A stretch of DNA of 64,000 nt. Source: an uncultured Eubacteriales bacterium (GTDB lineage Bacteria; Bacillota; Clostridia; Oscillospirales; Oscillospiraceae). The position numbers and the translations under genes were made by a program. Shown here in pieces: positions 42,647-49,122 of this stretch. Numbering within the stretch: the first letter of the stretch is position 1; each line of letters opens with the position of its first letter. The notes under the pieces are model-generated. The model did not search any database. It saw nothing but the letters and a program-made list of their open reading frames with translations, and was not told the origin of the DNA. The stretch covers positions 44,174 through 108,173 of the forward strand of contig ONNS01000012.1 of assembly GCA_900319275.1 (NCBI GenBank), written 5' to 3'.

Positions 42647-43505
42647 TGGGAACCTCCAGGCTAAGTCGGCCGAGCTTCCCCTCGTGGTACTCGGAGAGCA
42701 GGGTGTTGGCCATACGCTCGATGTCCACCTCGCCGCCCGAGATCAGGAAGCCGCGCTTGCGCCCGGCCGCCTCCAGAAGCTCGAAGCCGTTTGCCTCTCC
42801 GTCGGGGATAATCTTATAGCGCTCCGTCAGAGCAGCGGGATACATGGCGCGCAGGCGCAGCATAAAGTTTGCGCCAAGGGTCTCCTTGTCGAGCACTTCG
42901 GCCTTAATGGCATTGGTGATGGCCAGCATTTCGCCGACCTCCTGACTGTCAAATTTGGGCCAGAGGATGCCGGGCGTATCCAGCAGCTCCAAACCGCTGT
43001 CAATGTGGATCCACTGCTTGCCGCGTGTGACGCCGGGCTTGTCCCCGGCGATCGCCGCCTTGCGGCCTGCAACCTTATTGATAAAGGTCGACTTCCCGAC
43101 GTTCGGGATACCGAGCACCATCACACGCAGTGTGCGCCCCACCTGACCCTTGGCCTCGTAATCGCGAAGCTTATCCGCGAGCAGCGCGCGCACAGCCGGT
43201 GCAAAATCGCGAACCCCCCTGCCGGAGCGCGCGTCGCATTCGAGTACGCGCAGGCCGAGCGACTCAAAATAGCTGTGCCACTGGGCCGTCACCGAGGGAT
43301 CGGCCAGATCGATGCGGTTTAATATCACAAGGCGCGGCTTGCCGGCGGCCAATGTGTCAATATCCGGGTTGCGGCTGGACCGCGGGATACGCGCGTCCAG
43401 GATCTCACACACGGCGTCCACCTGGCGGAGCGTCTCTTCGATCATCCGCTGTGCCTTCGTCATGTGGCCAGGAAACCACTGGATGTTCATTTTCTCGTAG
43501 TCCAT
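42639..43505 (-). CDS. rbgA: Ribosome biogenesis GTPase RbgA/YlqF
   Basis: A 288-residue circularly permuted GTPase: N-terminal [10 protein letters not shown], then G4 NRIDLAD before G1 GIPNVGKS and G3 DTPGI, and a C-terminal RNA-binding ANTAR-like helix region. It matures the 50S subunit. The order rbgA-rnhB-yraN is widespread in firmicutes. Start at 43505 follows GAGAGG. Confidence 0.96.
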   Translation of the reverse strand: MDYEKMNIQWFPGHMTKAQRMIEETLRQVDAVCEILDARIPRSSRNPDIDTLAAGKPRLVILNRIDLADPSVTAQWHSYFESLGLRVLECDARSGRGVRDFAPAVRALLADKLRDYEAKGQVGRTLRVMVLGIPNVGKSTFINKVAGRKAAIAGDKPGVTRGKQWIHIDSGLELLDTPGILWPKFDSQEVGEMLAITNAIKAEVLDKETLGANFMLRLRAMYPAALTERYKIIPDGEANGFELLEAAGRKRGFLISGGEVDIERMANTLLSEYHEGKLGRLSLEVPNA

Positions 43506-43522
43506 GTGTCCTCTCAATCGTT

Positions 43523-44110
43523 TCAGTCGATGATCCGCAATTCGCTGAGCGGGTAAATCACCATCATGGCTTTGCCGACAATATAGCGCGTGTCCACCAT
43601 GCCGATCCGGGAATCACGGCTGTCTGTCGAAGCGTTGCGGTTATCCCCCATGACAAAGACACAGCCCTCGGGAACGGTCTTCGGCCCGATAAAGTCTTCC
43701 TTTGTCTTGGTGAGCTCAGCAATATAATCCTCTTCTACAGGCTGCCCGTCGATGTAGACGATGCCCTGATCAAAGTCGATATTGATCACCTGACCCTCGG
43801 TCGCAATGACACGCTTGACCAGCGCCTTTTCCGTGCTGTACGAGGGCTTTTTAAAGATCACAACGTCGCCGGCCTTCGGCTTGTAAAACAGGCCAGACAC
43901 CAGCATTTTATCTCCGTTCCACAGATTTGGATTCATTGAGGAGCCGCTGACGTCGATGACGCGCACGACAAACAAAAAGATGAATACAATCACCATCAAG
44001 GCCGTGATCAGGCTCTGGATCCACTCGTAGGTTTCTTTCTGCGCATTCAGTTCCGACTTGGCCGGCGGATCGGACGGACGCCGAAAGCTCGTTTTTTTCT
44101 CTGTTTCCAT
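43523..44110 (-). CDS. lepB: Type I signal peptidase
   Basis: A 195-residue enzyme with one N-terminal membrane helix (about 33-53), the catalytic serine S58 in SGSSMNP, the lysine K99 in LVKRVIA and box E GDNRNASTDSR. It releases exported proteins such as the GH3 fusion and carboxypeptidases of this window. The ATG at 44110 follows AAGGTGG; the longer frame runs through the rplS terminator and is not real. Confidence 0.95.
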   Translation of the reverse strand: METEKKTSFRRPSDPPAKSELNAQKETYEWIQSLITALMVIVFIFLFVVRVIDVSGSSMNPNLWNGDKMLVSGLFYKPKAGDVVIFKKPSYSTEKALVKRVIATEGQVINIDFDQGIVYIDGQPVEEDYIAELTKTKEDFIGPKTVPEGCVFVMGDNRNASTDSRDSRIGMVDTRYIVGKAMMVIYPLSELRIID

Positions 44111-44225
44111 AGCTACCACCTTACAGGACTTGATCTGATCCCTATACGGAATCAATGTATTATACACCAGTTCACCGACAATTGGCAACCTAAAATTATT
44201 GCCGGACGCCGCTCCATATGCCAAC

Positions 44226-44257
44226 AAAAAAAGAGACCGAATTGTCTCGGTCTCTTT
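44226..44257 (-). terminator. rplS terminator
   Basis: 11-bp perfect stem (44230-44240 with 44247-44257) with a seven-T run on the minus strand, about 20 bases after the rplS stop. Confidence 0.92.
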
Positions 44258-44277
44258 CTTTGTCAGCAAGAATAGGA

Positions 44278-44619
44278 TTACAGCTTCTCCTTGATCTTGG
44301 CCGCCCTGCCCACGCGGTCGCGCAGGTAGTACAGCTTGGCTCTGCGGACCTTGCCCTTGCGGACGGTGGTCACAGAAACAATCGAGGGAGAATGCACCGG
44401 GAAGACCTTCTCGCAGCCGACGCCGTAGGAAATGCGGCGGACGGTGATGGTCTCGTTGATGCCGCCATGCTTCTTGGCAATGATGGTGCCTTCGAAAGCC
44501 TGGGTGCGCTCGCGGTTGCCTTCCTTGACGCGGACGAGGACACGTACGGTGTCGCCGACGTTCATCTCGGGCAGTTCCTTCTTGGTGTACTTTTCGCTGA
44601 GAATTTTAACCAGATCCAT
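44278..44619 (-). CDS. rplS: 50S ribosomal protein L19
   Basis: A 113-residue protein with the L19 hallmarks [39 protein letters not shown] and [20 protein letters not shown]. It sits at the 30S-50S interface. The ATG at 44619 with AAGGATGG gives the exact family length; it is monocistronic here, separated from lepB by a terminator. Confidence 0.98.
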   Translation of the reverse strand: MDLVKILSEKYTKKELPEMNVGDTVRVLVRVKEGNRERTQAFEGTIIAKKHGGINETITVRRISYGVGCEKVFPVHSPSIVSVTTVRKGKVRRAKLYYLRDRVGRAAKIKEKL

Positions 44620-44696
44620 AGTGATCCATCCTTCGTAAAGACGTTCGTATCGGAGGGCTTCACTTTCAAGCCGCGACAGCGGACCGCCTGATATTC

Positions 44697-44715
44697 TGTG
44701 TGAGCTGTTCACACA
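44697..44715 (-). promoter_or_regulatory. Hairpin in the rplS leader
   Basis: A perfect 7-bp stem TGTGTGA/TCACACA lies in the roughly 100-base leader near the predicted transcription start. It could be part of an L19 autoregulatory leader, known from firmicutes, but I could not confirm the rest of that structure. Confidence 0.35.
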
Positions 44716-44724
44716 AGCTTAGGT

Positions 44725-44753
44725 ATTTTAACATAGCTTATCGGCAAATGCAA
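44725..44753 (-). promoter_or_regulatory. rplS promoter
   Basis: On the minus strand TTGCAT (44753-44748) and TAAAAT (44730-44725), spacer 17 bases. Confidence 0.65.
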
Positions 44754-44791
44754 GAGTTTTTTGCTCTTTTTGATCGGCTTTTATGCAGTCC

Positions 44792-45451
44792 TTACCGAAA
44801 CACACGCATCTCACTGTCAAAGGTCTCGATTCTTGTGAATTTGGCAAAATCCGGCGCGATCTCCGGCCGCAGCTGCCGCAGCGCTTCATTGAGAAGCTCG
44901 GGGTTGAGTGTTGGCTCCTGGGCCGAGATCACCGCCGAAACACAGACTCCCTCCTCCGCCGCTGTAAACGCAATGCTTCGGATAGCCGGACGGATATCCG
45001 TCTCCCCCATGCCGCGCTTGGTTTTTTTCGTAATAATAATAGAATCCTGGGCGTAAAAATCCGTCAGTGCCTGGGCCATAGCGGCATACGGCCGCTCGTC
45101 GTATTCAAACAGTCCCTCGATCTGCAGCCACTTGATATTGGCGCACTTCACTTCAGCCTCATAGGCCGCTGTCACCTCGATGCCTTCAGGCAGTGCGGCC
45201 GTCAGCCGCTGGGGCAGAGCGGCGAGATCGACGTCCTCCTTCAGCCGAAAATCCATCAGCTCGCACACGCTTGCCGCGCCCACCGAGAGCGGCAGCGCAA
45301 TCGAGATCTGCGGGTGCGGATTGAAGCCCTCAGAATACTTCAGCGCATAGCCCGCGCGCGCAAAGCCGCGCTGCATGGTCTGCATCAGGTCGAGATGGGA
45401 TATGTAAACGGCCCGTCCGGTCTTGGAAAAGCGCAGTCTCAGTTTGTCCAT
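44792..45451 (-). CDS. DUF2344 (TIGR03936) radical SAM-associated protein
   Basis: A 219-residue protein beginning MDKLRLRFSKTGRAVYISHLDLMQTMQRGFARAG and containing SEGFNPHPQISIALPLSVG, both diagnostic of this family. It nearly always follows the TIGR03960 radical SAM gene and is thought to act with it, possibly on RNA or ribosomal components, but the reaction is unknown. Start at 45451 follows AAGGAGG; it overlaps the upstream gene by about a dozen bases less, with the stop of the radical SAM gene just after. Confidence 0.9.
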   Translation of the reverse strand: MDKLRLRFSKTGRAVYISHLDLMQTMQRGFARAGYALKYSEGFNPHPQISIALPLSVGAASVCELMDFRLKEDVDLAALPQRLTAALPEGIEVTAAYEAEVKCANIKWLQIEGLFEYDERPYAAMAQALTDFYAQDSIIITKKTKRGMGETDIRPAIRSIAFTAAEEGVCVSAVISAQEPTLNPELLNEALRQLRPEIAPDFAKFTRIETFDSEMRVFR

Positions 45452-45464
45452 AGCTTCCCCCTCC

Positions 45465-47300
45465 TTATTCGTCACAGGGCCGGCCGTGCAGCAGCTTCGC
45501 CGCCCCGCAGGCCGCGCACTGATGGCGGCAGTCCGGGCTCAATGCAGACGCATAGGCGCGCTCCCGCTCGCGGATCAGATGCTGCTTGCGCACACCGACG
45601 TCGATCATATCCCAGGGCAGGACCTCGTCTGTCGCCCGCTCGCGGTGGGCATAGAAGTCGGGATCGATGCCGGTGTCGGCAAAGGCCTTCATCCATCTGT
45701 CGTAGACGAAGTAATCTGTCCATGCGTCAAGCCGTCCGCCGTCGCGCCAGACCGCCTCGATGGCGTCGGCCACCCGTCTGTCGCCGCGCGAGAGCACCGC
45801 CTCGATCAGGCTGGTCTCGGCGTCGTGCCAGTTATAGGTGACGTTGCGCGCCGTGATGCTGCTGCGCAGCAGGTTGACGCGCCTCAGATATTCGTCCTTG
45901 GTGATCTGTGCCTCCCACTGGAAGGGGCTGTGGGGCTTTGGGACAAACCACGAGGTGGAGACCGTGATCTTTACGCCGCGGTTTTTATTCTTCGCGTGTT
46001 CGCGCCAGCAGTGCAGCACCTGGTTGGCCATTTCGGCTATCCCGACGATATCCTCGTCCGTCTCGGTCGGCAGTCCGAGCATATAATAGAGCTTCACCGT
46101 GTTCCAGCCCCCGGCAAAGGCGAGCTCGCAGGTACGCAGCACGTCCTCCTCGGTGACGTTTTTGTTGATGGCGTCGCGCAGCCGCTGACTGCCGCCCTCG
46201 ACGGCAAAGGTCAGGCCGCTTTTGCGCACCTTCTGCAGCCGCTGCATGATCTCCATCGAGAAGTTGTCCGCGCGCAGGGACGGCAGGCTCAGTCCGATAC
46301 TGCGCGGCTCGCAATAGTCAAGCATCCCGTCGCAGAGTGCGGGCAGCGCGCGATAGTCGCTGGTCGAAAGGCTCAGGAGCGTCACGTCCTGATAGCCGGT
46401 GTTCTTCAGCGTCTCGATCCCCTGCCGCACCAGCGTCTCCGGCTTTTTCGAGCGGATCGGGCGGTACACGTAGCCAGCCTGGCAAAAACGGCACCCGCGC
46501 ACACAGCCGCGGAACAGCTCCAGACTGACGCGATCGTGCACCACCTCGGTCGAGGGGACGATCGGCGCTGTCGGGTAGGGAACGGCGTCCAGGTCCTCGA
46601 TAATGCGTTTCGTGACTTTTTCCGGTGCCCCATCCTTCGGCGTGATAGCGGCCACGGTGCCGTCGTCATGGTATGTAATGTCGTAGAGGCTCGGCACATA
46701 GACGCCGCCGATCTGCGCGGCACGGACGAGGAACTCGTGCTTCGACCAGCCGCCGCTCTTGGCCTCGCGCAGCAGGGTGAGGAGTTCGTTATTCATCTCC
46801 TCGCCCTCGCCAACGACGAAGAGGTCGATGAACGGGGCCATCGGCTCGGCATTCACCGCCGCGGTGCCTCCGGCAAAAACGAGCGGCAGCAGATCACCGC
46901 GGTCGGCCGTGCGCAGCGGCAGTCCGGCCATGTCCAGCATATCCAGTACCGTGGTATACGCCATCTCATAGCCAATAGAGAAGGCGAGAGCGTCAAACTC
47001 ACACAGCGGATCGCCGCTTTCCAGCGCGTAGAGCGGCACCTCGGCGCGTTTCATCTCGTCGTACATGTCGCCCCAGGGGGCAAACACGCGCTCGCACCAC
47101 ACAAAGTCAAGGCTGTTCATCGTGTGGTAGAGAATACTCATGCCGAGGTTCGACATGCCGATCTCATAGGTATCGGGAAAACAAAAAGCCAGACGGAGAT
47201 CGACCTTGTGCTTATCCTTCAGGATCTGATTGTATTCGCCGCCGGTATAACGCGCGGGCTTCTGCACGCGCGGCAGAATACGTTCCAGACGTTTATCCAT
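45465..47300 (-). CDS. TIGR03960 family B12-binding-like radical SAM protein
   Basis: A 611-residue protein with an N-terminal cobalamin-binding-like domain (about 30-200) and a radical SAM core whose cluster motif is CVRGCRFCQ, followed by the TIM-barrel and a C-terminal Cys pair region (CRHQCAACG). The substrate is unknown; the partner DUF2344 gene starts 13 bases later. In many clostridia this pair lies between the spoIVF genes and rng-rplU; here spoIVF-like genes are upstream but rng-rplU do not follow. Confidence 0.92.
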   Translation of the reverse strand: MDKRLERILPRVQKPARYTGGEYNQILKDKHKVDLRLAFCFPDTYEIGMSNLGMSILYHTMNSLDFVWCERVFAPWGDMYDEMKRAEVPLYALESGDPLCEFDALAFSIGYEMAYTTVLDMLDMAGLPLRTADRGDLLPLVFAGGTAAVNAEPMAPFIDLFVVGEGEEMNNELLTLLREAKSGGWSKHEFLVRAAQIGGVYVPSLYDITYHDDGTVAAITPKDGAPEKVTKRIIEDLDAVPYPTAPIVPSTEVVHDRVSLELFRGCVRGCRFCQAGYVYRPIRSKKPETLVRQGIETLKNTGYQDVTLLSLSTSDYRALPALCDGMLDYCEPRSIGLSLPSLRADNFSMEIMQRLQKVRKSGLTFAVEGGSQRLRDAINKNVTEEDVLRTCELAFAGGWNTVKLYYMLGLPTETDEDIVGIAEMANQVLHCWREHAKNKNRGVKITVSTSWFVPKPHSPFQWEAQITKDEYLRRVNLLRSSITARNVTYNWHDAETSLIEAVLSRGDRRVADAIEAVWRDGGRLDAWTDYFVYDRWMKAFADTGIDPDFYAHRERATDEVLPWDMIDVGVRKQHLIRERERAYASALSPDCRHQCAACGAAKLLHGRPCDE

Positions 47301-47338
47301 GATGAATCTCCCTGTCGTTCAGATTGAATTGTATCATT

Positions 47339-47367
47339 ATTGTATCCGATCCAATCCGGTTTTTCAA
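47339..47367 (-). promoter_or_regulatory. Promoter of the radical SAM pair
   Basis: On the minus strand TTGAAA (47367-47362) and TACAAT (47344-47339), spacer 17 bases, giving the pair its own start after the SpoIVFB-like gene. Confidence 0.65.
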
Positions 47368-47411
47368 TCCCCAAATACGAAGAGTCCCGCAGAAGTTCAG
47401 ATTTCGACTGT

Positions 47412-47978
47412 TTATACTTGTAATATCTCATTGTTTCTCGTATAATTACTGGATAATAACAGATATAGTCCGACCATACAGAGCGCGAAGCCTTTCCCCT
47501 GACGGGCGTACACGAAACCGAGACACAGCAATGACAGTGCTGCGAACAATCCCAATGCACGCAATATGCGCTCGCCCCACCGGCCCGTACACAGCGATGC
47601 CGCCATACGCCAGCCGTCCAGCGGCTGGATCGGCAGCAGGTTGAAGAGACTCAGCAGCATGCTCAGTCCCGCTGCCAGCTCCCAGTGTGCGGCGGAGGCT
47701 AGCTGCGCATAGATCAGCCCGAGGGCAGGTCCTGCGGCAGCTGTCAGAAACTGCCCCCAGCGGCTTGTTTCACCGCTGTATTCGATGCATAGCCCAGTCA
47801 GCTCCAGCCGCAGCCCGCAGAACTTCAGCCCCAACAATTCCACGGCCGCAAGATGCCCAAGTTCGTGAACAAGCACTGCCGACAGCAGCGCCGCAAGCTC
47901 CCTGTTGTCAAGAGAGGAATAGAGCAGCGCCAGCAGCAGCACAGCGGGCGGGTCAGCATGAAAGCGGACGGCTCTCAC
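47412..47978 (-). CDS. spoIVFB: SpoIVFB-like M50 membrane protease
   Basis: A 188-residue polytopic protein with the zinc motif HELGHL near residue 39 and the third ligand in LLPIQPLDGWRM. Short length, M50B type and position between a SpoIVFA-like gene and the TIGR03960 radical SAM gene match clostridial SpoIVFB, which cuts pro-sigma K in the mother cell. It lacks the C-terminal CBS domain of Bacillus SpoIVFB. ATGA overlap with the upstream gene. It could instead be another small S2P. Confidence 0.72.
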   Translation of the reverse strand: MRAVRFHADPPAVLLLALLYSSLDNRELAALLSAVLVHELGHLAAVELLGLKFCGLRLELTGLCIEYSGETSRWGQFLTAAAGPALGLIYAQLASAAHWELAAGLSMLLSLFNLLPIQPLDGWRMAASLCTGRWGERILRALGLFAALSLLCLGFVYARQGKGFALCMVGLYLLLSSNYTRNNEILQV

Positions 47979-48241
47979 AGCGGCGGGTAACTCGGCAGCA
48001 CTACCGTCTGGTCTTCGATCACATCGGCGGCCGGATAAAAGACTTCGATCTCCTTCCCTGCTCTGTCCTCTGTGCGCAGACTTCGCCCCAGGGCTTCCGC
48101 AAAGCCCAGGGTATCCGCCGTGTCTGACATCAGCTGCCGCAGTTCGCTTTGCCAGGCATTGGCCGCCTCAGGGAAGAACAGTCTGCCCGCCGTCAGCAGG
48201 GCGAGCAGTCCGGCAGCTGCCATCCATTTTCTGCGGCTCAT
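47975..48241 (-). CDS. Short membrane-anchored protein, possible minimal SpoIVFA
   Basis: An 88-residue protein: basic start MSRRKW, one hydrophobic helix (MAAAGLLALLTAGRLFF), a short helical stretch and a C-terminal beta-like tail. The ATG at 48241 follows GAGGAAAG. It overlaps the SpoIVFB-like gene by four bases, so the pair is coupled as spoIVFA-spoIVFB are. It lacks the LytM/M23-like domain of full SpoIVFA. Assignment rests on position and topology; sequence similarity is not evident to me. Confidence 0.6.
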   Translation of the reverse strand: MSRRKWMAAAGLLALLTAGRLFFPEAANAWQSELRQLMSDTADTLGFAEALGRSLRTEDRAGKEIEVFYPAADVIEDQTVVLPSYPPL

Positions 48242-48316
48242 CTTTCCTCGCCTCCGCCATAGTTCTCTGTGCAGTATATTCCGCGCCCTACCCATTCCAT
48301 GACGAAAGGATCTCTT

Positions 48317-48850
48317 ATGCTCCGATTTATCAAGCGAAACGCGCTCCCCATCGCGCTGCTTCTGGTGCTGCTTTGGGCCGCGGTGATTTTTGCCTTTTCC
48401 GCCGCCGACGCCACAGACTCCTCGAAAACGAGCACCGGCGTCACACGCTTTCTCTGCTCGCTGCTGGTTCCTGACTTTAACGACATGTCTGCCGCCATGC
48501 AGCGCGCCGTCGTTCGGCGCTACGGGCTTTACGTGCGTAAAGCTGCCCATTTTACCGAGTATACGGTTTTCGGTGTGCTGCTGTACGCGGCTGTGTATAT
48601 CATTGAAAAGCGGCGTTCCCTGCGTTACGCGCCGGCTCTGGCCTGGCTTGTCGGAACCGTATACGCTGTCAGCGATGAATGTCACCAGTATTTTGTTCCC
48701 GGCCGCTCGATGCAGCTGCGCGATATGCTGATTGACAGCTTCGGTACACTGATCGGTATTGCGCTTGGTATGCTGATATTTGCCGCGTATGCCGCGCACC
48801 GGGCAACGCGTCTCGGATCGTCCCCCAAATCACGCCATAAGGCAATATAA
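48317..48850 (+). CDS. VanZ family membrane protein
   Basis: A 177-residue protein with four to five hydrophobic segments and VanZ signatures: FAFSAADATDSS, RKAAHFTEYTVFGVLLY, AVSDECHQYFVPGRSMQLRDMLIDSFGTLIG. VanZ proteins raise teicoplanin resistance in some hosts, but most chromosomal members are of unknown function. Start at 48317 follows AAAGGA. It is divergent from the SpoIVF-like pair; no glycopeptide resistance genes are nearby. Confidence 0.88.
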   Translation: MLRFIKRNALPIALLLVLLWAAVIFAFSAADATDSSKTSTGVTRFLCSLLVPDFNDMSAAMQRAVVRRYGLYVRKAAHFTEYTVFGVLLYAAVYIIEKRRSLRYAPALAWLVGTVYAVSDECHQYFVPGRSMQLRDMLIDSFGTLIGIALGMLIFAAYAAHRATRLGSSPKSRHKAI

Positions 48851-48879
48851 AGATCACCCTGAAGATTTCTAAATTTTTC

Positions 48880-48908
48880 TTGACATTCGAGAAGAGAGTC
48901 ATTATAAT
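48880..48908 (+). promoter_or_regulatory. tRNA-Pro promoter
   Basis: Perfect TTGACA (48880-48885) and TATAAT (48903-48908) with a 17-base spacer, 12 bases before the tRNA. Confidence 0.93.
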
Positions 48909-48920
48909 GTAAAAGCTGTC

Positions 48921-48996
48921 CGGGGTGTAGCGCAGCTGGTAGCGCGCATGGTTCGGGACCATGAGGCCGCGAGTTCAAGTCTCGCCACTCCGACCA
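48921..48996 (+). tRNA. tRNA-Pro (CGG anticodon)
   Basis: Cloverleaf folds by eye: acceptor CGGGGTG with CACTCCG (one G-T pair), D arm GCGC...GCGC, anticodon stem CATGG/CCATG with loop TTCGGGA giving anticodon CGG, T arm GCGAG TTCAAGT CTCGC, discriminator A and encoded CCA (48994-48996). It reads the proline codon CCG. Own promoter and terminator. Confidence 0.96.
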
Positions 48997-48998
48997 CG

Positions 48999-49036
48999 AA
49001 ACCGCTGATTTCTTACGAAATCAGCGGTTTTTTATT
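48999..49036 (+). terminator. tRNA-Pro terminator
   Basis: 14-bp perfect stem (48999-49012 with 49017-49030) followed by a T-run, two bases after the CCA end. Confidence 0.95.
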
Positions 49037-49057
49037 TTGAAATACTCGTATCATCAC

Positions 49058-49086
49058 TTGATGAAAATCATTGTTAGGCTTATAAT
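49058..49086 (+). promoter_or_regulatory. Promoter of the GH3-S66 fusion gene
   Basis: TTGATG (49058-49063) and TATAAT (49081-49086) with a 17-base spacer, about 36 bases before the ATG. Confidence 0.75.
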
Positions 49087-49122
49087 TGAGTATATATCAA
49101 ATCGCAGGAAGGAGCATGATAT

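Noticed and set aside
44697-44753. Full L19 leader autoregulatory RNA
   Set aside because: Only one small hairpin could be seen; the rest of the known structure was not recognisable by eye.
48242-48799. Long N-terminal extension of the 88-residue SpoIVFA-like protein
   Set aside because: It would be antisense to the VanZ gene; the ATG at 48241 has a good binding site.
48317-48850. VanZ gene as part of a glycopeptide resistance cluster
   Set aside because: No vanHAX, vanRS or mobile element genes occur in the window; stand-alone VanZ genes are common.
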